Assembly (NCBI GenBank): GCA_030141605.1
Contig: JAQGDQ010000048.1
Span: 1 to 64,000, forward strand
From: Tubiluchus corallicola
Taxonomy: Eukaryota > Priapulida > Priapulimorpha > Priapulimorphida > Tubiluchidae
Direction of reading: 5' to 3'
Length of the DNA stretch: 64,000 nt
The position numbers and the translations under genes were made by a program. The notes beneath the pieces were generated by a model. It had not been told where the DNA came from. It searched no databases and worked only from the letters and a program-made list of their open reading frames with translations. Positions 31,701-64,000 of the stretch are shown in pieces (within the stretch, counting starts at the first letter, position 1; every line of letters starts with the position of its first letter).

Positions 31701-33979
31701 AATGTATAAATGAGTGTAGATAATCTTATAAATCGTATTTATAAATGATTATTAAAATTTTTAATGTTTGAGATACATAGTTATAATGGCCATAACTTAA
31801 TCACCTTATTGGGAAACGTTTAACAGGGCGAACTCAATGTTTAATTACATGTTTACAGTTTATTTGAAATGTTGATTTCATATATCTGCACATATATGTT
31901 TTAGTACATATATGGACATGGCAGTTCAACTGTCAGTTTGAGTATAATTATACTATACAATAATATAGTAACAAAAAAATAACATGTCACATTAAGTAGT
32001 ATAGTTTGTGGAATGTTTAAGTTGGAGCCATCACTTGATATTAACGTGATGATAACATAATAATTAATGTCTTAATAACCATAATAACAACAATTTTTCG
32101 AAACAAAACGTTCTTTATCTACTGTATTTTAACTAACTATAATAGCGCTCTATTCTAACAACTTCTTGATGCTATACAAACTATGCGAACATTACTGAAT
32201 AAGCTATTAATGAAATTAAAGGCAACAGCGAGTGTTGTGTTCACAGAAAGCTTCAATTACATTTTCCTTAACTGCAATTTGCGACTGCGTCTGTCCTACA
32301 TAATTGGTTACCCCGCATTGCTTTACCCTATTTAATCATAAACGAACAAGGATCAATGAAATGTCAAGAGACGTATATTGTGTAGTCAGTGTATTTTGCG
32401 ACAGATTAAAAACTAAGTTTAATATCACAGAACTTTTTAACTTTGTACAACATAATATTATTAAAACTATAAAGCAAAAATGGATAAAGCTACGATTAGA
32501 TCAACGTAATTAAGACTTATTCAGTATTCTTCCCAAAAGGAATTAAAATATTGTATCGAAAGTTACACAGTCATAGTTTGTGTTCGGCTGGTCAAATATT
32601 CTTGGTTTATGCCCGTAGAAGTCCATGCAGGGTTTGTCTTCAATTGTAGTGCAGCCGCTCAGATTCATATTGTATTTTGCACATAATTATTGTAATATAA
32701 ATTTAAATTATTATTATATAGGCGGGAGTTCACCTCGTTATCTAACCGCGTTAATAAACTTTGTTAGTTATCGCCATCTGCCGCTTGTTGAAACAGATAA
32801 GAAATTATTATTGTTCTTACGTATTTGAGGGAAAATACTGTGATATCCGCGGCTTGCAATGTCTTCTTCATGGAATGCCACTTTGAAACACCATTCCCAA
32901 CAACTGGACGCTGTCAGCAGCTAAAATCCTACCCAACTGTTACAGGCCTACTATACTTCCATTTGTAATTTCTGTTGGCTTTCGTTCTAACACGAAGAAT
33001 GAAAAGCCTAAGTATTTCTACTCTACAGCTGCTAATTATAATAATGATTTTATTATAAACCACGCGTCGCTTGATTAGTACATGCAATAATTAAAACCTT
33101 ACACAGTTAATAATTCTTTGGTCTATCCCACATGCGTAACAGCTTACTGAAGCAGTATTGCAAACTCCTCTTATAACAAAGCGTTATTAACAACGATAAA
33201 ATCTAAAACCATCCAAATCAATAATGATTATTCATTATTTTAACCAGACTAGGACAATCAATTATCAGTAATTAGTGATAATTAATAGTTAATAACGATA
33301 ACTTTGGCTCAAATTATGTAACAAGCAGAGCAGCTACGCAACGTAGGAAATACATTGCAGGCAAAAGTTTTATGTAAAACCCCATATAGGCTAGTTCCAT
33401 TTTCGTTATGTGACGCGAGAACCTATTCTAATAATTAAACAAAATGATACTTCATACGTGGAAAAACAGTCAGGTACTAATTACTATTATGTGTTAATTT
33501 TAAAGTTCTTAAAAAATCCAGGCATTAATTTTATCCTTATTAAATTATTATTAGGGGCTCACTACACAGCACGAATAGTTAAATGTTCGAAGCATTTTTT
33601 GTAACTGGAAATACGTGCAAAGTGTGTTTTTATGTCAATTAAACAAAGACATCATCTGTTATTTCAAAAAACATGATCCAGCCAAATCTGTAAATTTATC
33701 TATCACTGAATGTGTTATACACAGAAAAGTTAATACTGGGATTCTCTCTGAGCCAGGTGTTCTGGGAAAGTGTTCATTACGGCTTTCAGAAAAAAACAGC
33801 TTCTTTAAACTCTTTAACACAAATGTAGAATGAAAGTCTCCGATGAGTGAATGTTGTCCTACCAAGGTCCCGAGGTCAAGAAGTTGGCCCAAAAATATTA
33901 TATTTCTAGTAGGACTACTCAAAAATGAATGTAATCATAAACGTGGCAGCAAGGTACAATTTAATCGCTGACGTCATTA
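28770..33979. other. Convergent intergenic region between OST-alpha and synaptotagmin
   Basis: It holds the two 3' UTRs facing each other. No other domain-bearing frame is seen, and the sequence is AT-rich with several AATAAA-type signals. The minus-strand frame at 33922-33659 lies in the likely synaptotagmin 3' UTR and is not supported as a gene. Confidence 0.45.
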
Positions 33980-48463
<14,484 letters not shown>

Positions 48464-48601
48464 CTGCAACATAACATATCCTAAGTGAATCTCTGTTTGT
48501 ATCATGTCGACAACATTGGTGAGATGTTTGGTTACAAACAACACTGACATTGACACCCAAACCAATAATACTGTGGATACATTTAGTGATGCTTGTATTC
48601 T

Positions 48602-48660
48602 TATGATGATGATGATGGTGATGATGATGATGACGATGATGATGACGATGATGATGACGT
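48602..48660. repeat. (ATG)n trinucleotide repeat
   Basis: Interrupted GATGAT/GACGAT units just upstream of the synaptotagmin first coding exon, in the 5' intron or flank. Confidence 0.93.
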
Positions 48661-49161
48661 TATTAGTTGTAACCTGCTACACCCTTCAAAGGCATTATAA
48701 ATAGAGTTACAATTATAAACCTAGAGTTATTTGTTGCGTAACGACGTTGTTCTAGCCTTGTAATCTCTAGTTTGTCATAATCCAATAATTGTCTTGCATT
48801 TCATGCGAGCGTTGCAGTAATGTCAATAAAGTCCATCACTTTGCTTCTTATATTCCATAAATGGTACTGGGAAAGTAACTGGTATGGATCGACTGGCCAG
48901 ACTGGGAGCTTTTATGATTGAACCATGCAATTGCGGCTTCCTACATTGCGCACACTGGTATTACACGCAAGATTATTTGACTAGAAGTCATCACGTCGTA
49001 TGGCGAAACCTTTTGAATGCAGAGCAGACAGCAGTACCAATGGGACCAGCCACTTGCAATTATATCAGTAAGATCATATTTGTTTCGCGATACTTCCAAT
49101 CAGATTATTCTGTTAATACAGTACTGTCGATTTCAGACAAAACCATATCTGTGTTTGCAAA

Positions 49162-49312
49162 GATATGGCACTCCTATATATATTAAATTATTATTCAAGT
49201 CATAGAAACTGAGCAACACTTAATAGTACTCGTATAGACTTGACAGAGAAGTGTCACTGGTAAACTTATGTTTCATGAAAATAGTTTTCTTTGCTTAATA
49301 TGGTAAGTTTTA
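49162..49312. repeat. Direct duplication, copy 1 (about 150 bp)
   Basis: GGCACTCCTATATATATTAA through GCTTAATATGGTAAGTTTT is repeated almost unchanged at 50724-50871, differing by a few substitutions and a 2-3-bp indel. Confidence 0.95.
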
Positions 49313-50531
49313 GAACTGCTTGTACTATGCTATGCGTGTTTCCACTAAAAATACCCACTCGCTGCAACAAGTAGCTACAAGTCGTTTAATAATTGTAGTT
49401 CTACTTGCAGAGTTGTCTGCGCATCAACACATAGGATGCAACAAACCTTCCTCTTAAAGATGGTGGTCTTTCACGAGGTTCTTTGGTTTTCACATTATTG
49501 CGGCCTTTGGATTTCCAGTTTGCATTGTGGTTTGAGAAGGGGGAACAAAAATCTGACTGACTAAATGCAGGAATTTCTTTATTTTTTCATCATTATTCCA
49601 ATTCAGTTATTGTATTTCAGTTGCTTCAAGAGCGAAAACTGCAATTTGAAAAACATGTAACTCCAAGGTTTGCAAATCTTTAATGATTTCATTTGAATCC
49701 CTTATAACGGAAAGCCAGCATCTTTACAGAACAAGACATCTAATCACCTCACGTTTAACTTCACTTGCGATTGCAGTTGGAAAAAATCTTGTTATTGATT
49801 GCGCAGAATACATTTTTACTCCTTGTAAGAACAAACAGGAAACGCGATGGTGAAAAAATGCTCACACAAAAGCATCTCACAAAAACGGTGGTAAACAGAA
49901 CAAAATGCGATGTCATTTTCCTCCTAATATTGGATATTAAAGTTATAGAATGTCACTATGGAAACCCACGCCTATTATCTAAATTTGAAGTGCATGTATC
50001 ATGTTAAAATACATTTTATTGGTTTCATAATGTATTTCTCGTCGAGAGATATACATTACGAGGTCTATTAACTTTTTTCCGGTGCGTTTACTTAGATCAG
50101 TTTGTGCTTGTGGCATTTAAATGCTTTATTTCATTATTTTGTATGCATTGTTTGTATGGCTTCGTCGTTTGAAGTGTTCATACACCAGCGTAACGACGTT
50201 CTCTATCATGACACTTAAATAATCGCTTTGAAACGTTTTCACTTGAGTTTTGATCTTTTAATTTTCTCCGCGAAAGCTCGTCAAGTTCATTTAAAGTTTC
50301 GTGATACACGTTACAGTCTTGTAACTGCCTTGGGAATGCTGCCATAAAAGTTCTATAGGATTAAGAATTTGCAGCAGTTAATTTTGATTGGCTCATTTAT
50401 GAAAGGCCAAAAGGAATGTAGACTAGAGTAAGGATATAGAGTATAAGAATGTAGACTGCAAGAATAAGAATGACATATCTCGCATATATGCAAGAGGTAT
50501 TAGATCACGCCCACGACCACCCAACTGCGTT

Positions 50532-50535
<4 letters not shown>

Positions 50536-50594
<59 letters not shown>

Positions 50595-50611
50595 GCGCAC
50601 GCGCGCACGCA

Positions 50612-50643
<32 letters not shown>

Positions 50644-50645
50644 TA
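50536..50645. repeat. (CA)n/(GCAC)n microsatellite
   Basis: An AC run with a central GCAC/CGCG section. The Thr-His/Arg-Thr frame across it is an artefact. Confidence 0.97.
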
Positions 50646-50723
50646 TATATGCATTATGCATTATATTCAACCGTTAGTACTGCACGTTTTATATAATCAT
50701 GCACAACGTTCTATACCAAAGTT

Positions 50724-50871
50724 GATACGGCACTCCTATATATATTAAATTATTATTCAAGTCATAGAAACTAAGCAACACTTAATAGTACTCGTATACA
50801 CTTGACAGAAGTGTCATTGGTAAACTTATGTTTCATGAAAATAGTTTTCTTTGCTTAATGTGGTAAGTTTT
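50724..50871. repeat. Direct duplication, copy 2 (about 150 bp)
   Basis: Second copy of the 49162-49312 unit in the same orientation, 1.56 kb away. The CA microsatellite lies just before it. Confidence 0.95.
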
Positions 50872-52678
50872 CAGTCTATAAAGATAACCTACTTTATCTG
50901 TCTGTCCTCAGTCTGCTGAGCACTTTCCACTTTCCTTTTCCCTGCTTCTCCTCCCACTTTCCTGCTCTCTTCCTGGTCGCCACCTCCTCTTGGGCGCTTT
51001 TATATTGCGAAACCAGTGCTCTTATTTGTTCGCTTCGTAACACTGCGAAAAATGAATTATCGCTATTGTCACACAGTAATAAACTGAAACAAACTAAAAT
51101 TAATGTAATAAAAAATGGGAAATTATGGACAATGAGCAGCTACATCGGCTTAGTCGCTCAATGTGCGTTTATAAGTTATTGCTGTCATACTAGTTATGCT
51201 AAAGATAAACATCTTTAGATGATAAAGAAGTCTGTACACCGATGGCGCATAGTGTCGGATCACGAGGCCACAACTTGTGGCAACTTATGCGTCCCCCCTA
51301 GCATGCAGGCACACACATTTTACTAAGAGTTGTAAATTAGTCATACTTTTCAAATGTAGTTGAAAAAATTAAAAGTCGATAAAAAAACATGCATGCCTAT
51401 TGTTCAAAAACAAACTTTCTTGAATGCATTATAACTAAAAATAATTTTTGGAAAATTCGAAAACGGGACACACAAATAGCCAACCTCAAGGCCATAACCA
51501 TAAGTCATGTAAGTGCATAATACATCACTGAGAAAAAATTGCGAAACTCCTACAAGCTCTTGCTACGTTTATTATTTATATCATCCGATTTGTAAGTGAA
51601 CAGGAATGGGGAAGCTGAGTGGAGGTTGCTTGACCTGAATGCGCTTTTAAAATTCATTTTCGGTATGTTTATGGTGAAGAAATTAATAAGGACACGGGTA
51701 ATTTTACCCTAGAGACCGAATCCATCTTCTTATTTTTTAAACAAAAAGTACATAGGCCTACATGTATATATAACTTACATAAAAAATACAGTAATTCGCT
51801 AATCTTTGTATTTTAAAAATTAACCTGAAACTGTAGCAAACAAAAATGCAATTGAGAGGCGTTTCAGGTTGTGAAGCCCGAAACTATACCTTATTCAGCT
51901 GATACCTATAGATACGATACATTCCCGCATGAAGTAGAAAAAAATTAAGGCTATATTATTATAACAGAAGTTCTTGCATAAGAAAACGTATCAAACCGAC
52001 TTCACGCATTTATCGAATTTCACAAATGCCGTAATTGGCAATATTATTAGTCAATAATGTAAATTTAAAAGTCATAACAATTAAAATATTAAAAATGTTT
52101 TGATAATAAAAATATATTTTGGGTCATATTTTTGCAAGCTTACGAAACATTGGCTTCTTAGATGATTTAAATAAAGCCTAATGTGTTATCTAATACAGGT
52201 TTGCATGACAGTACGGTAGAAGATAAAACTTCAATATGGGAAAAATAATTCTCTTACCTTAAAATAAAATCCAACTAAATTTCTCAAACACAAAAGAATG
52301 GAGTATATCAGTTCTAACAAAGCACTATAAAACTGAATTTATGTTATGATTTGTTCAAACATGATCATTTATTGTCCGTATTCCGTCCTTCTCCAAAACT
52401 GTACACTCTCCATTGCTTATTTCTCGATGCGGGGGAAAAATCAATAGATATGCTAATAAGAGCCGAATTGTGACCAGCTCGCTCATTGGCCGGCGGTGGA
52501 TGATCAATACAATAACCGGAAAGACAACAGCCTGTCGTGTTCGTGGTTAGAAAACCTGCCCTAGTGACGTAACTGCAGTGATTAATCACAGCTATTATTT
52601 TCTCTGACAAGAAACCCAAGAAATATACTGAGACGATAGAAAATTCGAAGAAGTTAAAACTCAAAATCAATAGCTCCT

Positions 52679-52683
52679 CTCTT

Positions 52684-52779
<96 letters not shown>
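52679..52779. repeat. (CT)n microsatellite, about 100 bp
   Basis: An almost uninterrupted CT run upstream of both neighbouring genes. Confidence 0.97.
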
Positions 52780-52782
<3 letters not shown>

Positions 52783-52970
52783 TCGCATTGTCCTTTCCGT
52801 CTGACTTTCCCTACCTGTCCCTTCCCTCATGAAAGCTAATCTTTAAACTGAAATGCTAACTATGGCGCAGGTCAGTAAAATGGTTAACCCTAGAAGTTAT
52901 GAAAATATAATCTCCCTACCTCTGTATAATCAAGTAACCAACTAGTAGCAACGTACTACTCAAGCAAAAT

Positions 52971-53020
52971 AAGTCAGTCAGTCAGTCAGTCAGTCAGTCA
53001 GTCAGTCAGTCAGTCAGTCA

Positions 53021-53084
<64 letters not shown>

Positions 53085-53091
53085 GCCTGTG
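52971..53091. repeat. (GTCA)n then (GTCT)n tetranucleotide array
   Basis: About 12 GTCA units change sharply to about 16 GTCT units, i.e. a single A-to-T change spread through the second half of the array. It precedes a candidate retroelement 3' end that itself finishes in CAGTCA-type repeats (about 53370-53420). Confidence 0.95.
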
Positions 53092-53420
53092 GCATTGAAC
53101 TGAAGGCACTGAATAGCAGTGACGCATTTTTCACATCAGAAAAATGAGAGGCCAGTGGAGGAAAGTACTACGTAGAAACTACGGGTGAAGATTCAGCTTG
53201 AAGCGTCGTATTTTGTAAATATACCTTTCGAAATGTTATTTTGTTTTTGTATGTATAAAACTTGTATATTTTAAGGAGCGGTTATAATGATTTGCATAGT
53301 TAGCATTGTTTGTCTTGTAAGTATTGTATGTTACTTATTCTATGAACTTTGTTCGAACTAAAGAGTTAAATAAAATCAGTCATTCAATCAGTCAGTCTGC
53401 CAGTCAGTCACTCAATCAAC
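53092..53420 (+). mobile_element. Candidate short retroelement flanked by CAGT repeats
   Basis: This roughly 280-bp sequence ends GAGTTAAATAAAATCAGTCATTCAATCAGTCAGTC: a polyadenylation-like AATAAAA followed by a short-period tail. The same repeat family (GTCA)n lies immediately upstream. No coding motif is recognised. It could be a truncated LINE or SINE that integrated in or generated the repeat. Confidence 0.35.
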
Positions 53421-56400
53421 CAGGCAAGCAACCGTTAAGTTACACGGAGCTGGTTAGTTGTGTAGTTGGTCAGTTGATTGGTTGACTTGGTAGTTGGTTG
53501 ATTGATTAATTAGTTGGTAGATCGTCAATGTAGTATAGCGGATAGTCACTATATTACTATATCCAGATAGCCACCACATTAATGTGTAACTTATGTGGAT
53601 GATTGCTTGAGCGCCAAATTCGGTAGGAAGTTAAGGACAACCAATAAGTTATTAATAGGAGTTTGCACATGCTGTAGACGAAAATGCAAAGTGCAAGCAT
53701 GTGCTAGAGTTAGCCAGAGAACTGTTACGTGGCGACACCTATTGAGAGAGAACGCTAATAACAAATTTGTAACAATGAACTACCAAGAGAACAAGAATAA
53801 ATAATACTGCTTTTGTAATCACGTTTTTTGGATTAAGATTCAAAAGTTAAAAAGAAAAATCTTTGTTTGTTTTCATATATTTATAATTTTAATATGCATA
53901 AAATTTTAATGACTCAAAAGCAGGTTACGAAAAACGCGTTTAACAGCTCAGCTAAAACAAACTCCATAAAGAGACAGTAACGGTCACATCTCCAAAACAA
54001 GAAGTCGAATGAAAATATATACCGTGAGATATTTCCAAAATAAACAAAAGTTTTATCCAATGCTAATTGAGCACAAATTTATGATTTATAGTACTTGTTG
54101 GGCAGAAGATTTGGCAGAGATTTTCGTTAGGCGAAGATTTAATTAAACACGAAAAACACTTTTTTGTGCTTTTGGGAACTATTGTCCTGCGATTTGTGCA
54201 GCGTTGTTGTGCAAATGATTTAATAAACAATACTAATTGCATTTTATCATTAAACTTGGTTGTTCGTTTATACTGTGACAATACTTAAATCAAACTAAGC
54301 AAGGAAGAAAAGATTTGATTTAACTGAAACTTCCCACTTTTTAGTATATCAGTATGCCTCACGTCATAGTGCGTTTAACAGTTCAATGTTCCAAATGATG
54401 TTCACTCATCATAAATTGAAGAATAACCAGAGTTGCTTAAAAATTCATAAAATCACCATAGCAAAACACATTCGCAACAAGGAGGTGCAGTGTTGTCAAA
54501 CATCGGCTTATCCAGTTAAGCAAGCTTTTAAGAATCAAGCAACGTACAGCATAATTAACATACTTTATAAAAAAAACTCTCCTACAAGATCTAATTCACA
54601 AGCAAAGACACAATAAATTCGATCAAGAGGTAGTGCTCTTCATATAGATTAGCGATTTTAGTATGTTTGCAGAGTCACAAAAGTAGTAAGACACTATATA
54701 TTTAATTTATTGGATATACATTATATACATAACAATTTACAATCAAAATTGTGGCAAAAGTGTTACAGGTTTGAAACAAAAACACTGTTACGACGGTGGC
54801 CAAGAGGTCCTGGGTTTAAATGTGTTTTGTTGCTTCGTGTTATAGAATTTTTGGAGATTATCCAAACAGTGTAGAAAAGGCAAAGGTCAGACAGGAAATT
54901 CAGAGTGAAACCAGTTACCAGTAAATTTATCCTGCATCACTCATACTCAGTTCCACAACAGATGAGCCTGTGAAACATGCCTGTCTGCACTGCTACTGAA
55001 CCACGAAAGGGTTATCTACTGGCGCTTTCATTCCTGCTATTCACATGCAACGGCTTCGTAATGGATCGAGCTATTAAGTTCTTTTTTAAGGGGGGGGGTG
55101 AAAACAAATGACATTTCGCCGTCGTTACAATATTGTTAACACAGTTTGTTAGTTTACTTCTCCTTTAATTTCACATTTAAAAACAATTCTGTCATGATAC
55201 TTTGAAGATTATTTTTTCGTAACTCAGTTAATTTGTAATTTCTTGTCAAGTTCCTGCAATCTCCTTTTTCTGCTTGTTATTAGTAGACCTTTTTGTACTT
55301 CGTAGAATAAATTTATTCTAGGCTGTCGCATGCTTTTGCCGCTAATACTAGTTTGAGCGCATACACATTTTGCGTGTTCAGTTTGAGATGTAGGTTACAG
55401 TTAAGGCCATATCATTGTGTACGCGATGTCACCATATCGCCATCTCTCTTAGTAATTACCATGTGTGAGGTGTGAGTTATATTCATGTTATGTGCTGCAT
55501 AAATGAATAATGAACAAAAAGCAAACAAATGAATCAAAATGTGGATATGGACTTTGTACATTTTGTGTACTGAGCAGTTCTACGTCACAGCCTCAATTTC
55601 TAGTTAACTGAACAACTCAGACCGTTTCGTTTTGCTTTAAATGGAAGTTACTTAGCGAAGATAGATGTAAAGTGGTTTTTGCCTTCCTTCCGATTTCTAT
55701 AAGTGGTTGCAAACTTCATTGGAAAAAGGTAAAATGGGTAAATTATCGCTTGCGTATGCAACATAATTTTACAAATACAAGAATGCGAATCGCTAAATCG
55801 GTGATCATTATTCAAAAAGTTTGCCGCGTTTGCTCAATATATGGTTAGCTATATGATTCACCTTTCCTTATCCATAGATTTCGCAACATTATGTGTAATA
55901 ATTATACTGTTAGATACCATCATTGTTTACATGTTGGAGGCACCATCTGCCGACTGACATCTACTAAATTACTGTTGAACAATAGTTGCAGTATTTTTTA
56001 GCTATATCAGCGAATAAGTTATTGTATCTTTAGCTACATCAGATAATATTTATAGTGGACCTTACAGTGCCGATTACCTGTGTGACTTTCATGTGAGTCT
56101 AGGATATGACATTGACAGTATTGAGGAATTACCTCAAAAAGCCATGTAACTCCAAATTATTAAGTACATGTACATGGAATGTGGCTAAGTACGCGACGAC
56201 ACCAACTAAAGACGTTAGAACTCAAAACATTAAACCTTGCTGGCAATTATTTGCTTCCTTATATGATACTTAGGCTCTCTAACGTAATAGTGATATAGCA
56301 GAATTTGGAACAAACAATAATGTTTACTTTATTTATTGATCCCTGGAGTTTATTTACAGTATTCAATGCATGCTCTGAATAGTCCATGGTACATGGTAAA

Positions 56401-56824
56401 TTACTGTTTTAAACCAAATTGGCTGAACGATTCATACACTTAAACAGACAGAATTTTCTACTTACTGGCTACATTATCTCGTATGTTACCTACTGGAAAA
56501 GAGCCTGCAAGTTGATATTATAATTGTACGTTATCTCATTTTGGATATAGCAAGATTTAATTCACAAAAAATCGACGTTTCTCTGAAACACTTAGAAATA
56601 GGACTTTAAAAACCGCACTTGATTCTATATAACGTATCCGAACACGATCTCCATAGAAGGTACTATAGAATTTTTTATATTATACTATCAATTAAAGGTG
56701 TGATGTATACGCATCTTACTTATAATTGTTTATCATACTTATGAAATAAAATTACGTTCAAGCAAGTTGTTTACGGCTGGATGCTTCAAGTTCCTGATGA
56801 GAAGCGTGCATTTTCTTTTCACAG

Positions 56825-63919
<7,095 letters not shown>

Positions 63920-64000
63920 GTAAGAGATTTATTGCACTCTAATAATTTTTGTGGTTGAACTTTTAATTGTGGAAGCCATTCCACGGGTTCAGAAATTTCT

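Larger units (their letters stand above)
48464..56824. other. Divergent intergenic region between synaptotagmin and the VWA gene
   Basis: It should hold the promoters and non-coding first exons of both genes. Synaptotagmin's ATG exon begins with an acceptor, so at least one 5' UTR exon lies here. It contains a direct duplication (49162/50724), CA, CT and GTCA/GTCT microsatellites, and a patch at about 52440-52620 with a CCAAT box (as ATTGG) and GTGACGTAA that could be a promoter. No protein domain was recognised; the frames at 48884-49186 and 53595-53804 look protein-like but unidentified. Confidence 0.4.

Noticed and set aside
33659-33922. 87-codon minus-strand frame after the synaptotagmin stop
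   Set aside because: It lies just downstream of the TAA within the probable 3' UTR; no family resemblance and no splice signals to make it an extra exon.
50470-50748. 92-codon plus-strand frame with Thr-His and Arg-Thr repeats
   Set aside because: It reads through the CA/GCAC microsatellite; no coding features outside the repeat.
52971-53091. Regularly spaced array that might suggest CRISPR
   Set aside because: It is a simple tetranucleotide repeat without spacers, in an animal genome.
54785-54825. SINE-like sequence (GGTGGCCAAGAGGTCCTGGG then TTTAAATG)
   Set aside because: Only a loose resemblance to a tRNA-derived promoter; no tail or second copy in the window.

Overview
The window is eukaryotic and almost certainly from an invertebrate animal. 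Genes are split by GT-AG introns of 0.3-7 kb, base composition is AT-rich, microsatellites are long and abundant, and there are many decayed LINEs, solo LTRs and DNA transposons. A neuronal synaptotagmin, a bile-acid/steroid-type transporter subunit and a mitochondrial ribosomal protein show a metazoan with a nervous system. The phylum cannot be fixed from the sequence alone.

Four protein-coding genes were assembled exon by exon by joining splice-compatible reading frames. (1) MRPL4, minus strand, 936-3207: two coding exons, complete. (2) An organic solute transporter alpha (SLC51A/OST-alpha) gene, plus strand, about 22223-28769: six coding exons, the far N-terminus uncertain. (3) Synaptotagmin 1, minus strand, 33980-48463: nine constitutive or alternative coding positions, complete from ATG to stop. 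Two tandem 134-nt versions of the exon encoding the C2B polybasic strand look mutually exclusive. (4) A plus-strand gene from about 56825 that runs off the right edge. It encodes an adaptor-like proline/tyrosine-motif N-terminus, a Sec23/24-type zinc finger and a VWA domain with an intact MIDAS start. It most resembles the 'circularly permutated Ras protein 1-like' family of animals, but no Ras part is seen in the window.

The rest is largely mobile DNA. At 0-0.5 kb there is a solo LTR with a perfect 5-bp target duplication. At 4.6-5.5 kb a minus-strand LINE reverse-transcriptase relic abuts a plus-strand LINE 3' tail. At 11.7-17.26 kb lies a nearly full-length but mutated LINE (ORF1, PHD-like finger, endonuclease, reverse transcriptase, TGTCTA tail) with a second solo LTR of the same family inserted in it. 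Three pogo/Tigger-like elements lie at 17.6, 20.7 and 27.4 kb. A hAT element with an 8-bp target duplication lies in an OST-alpha intron (24.6 kb). A second RT-bearing LINE, flanked on both sides by CT repeats, lies in a synaptotagmin intron (46.3 kb). A decayed hAT-like element (58.2 kb) and a foldback/MITE hairpin (62.8 kb) lie in introns of the VWA gene.

The OST-alpha and synaptotagmin genes are convergent across a 5.2-kb gap, and synaptotagmin and the VWA gene are divergent across an 8.4-kb gap rich in microsatellites. The four genes share no evident pathway. The strongest biological signal is the duplicated C2B exon of synaptotagmin. Splice sites were assigned by eye from GT/AG, phase and family similarity; transcript data would be needed for UTRs and missing first exons.
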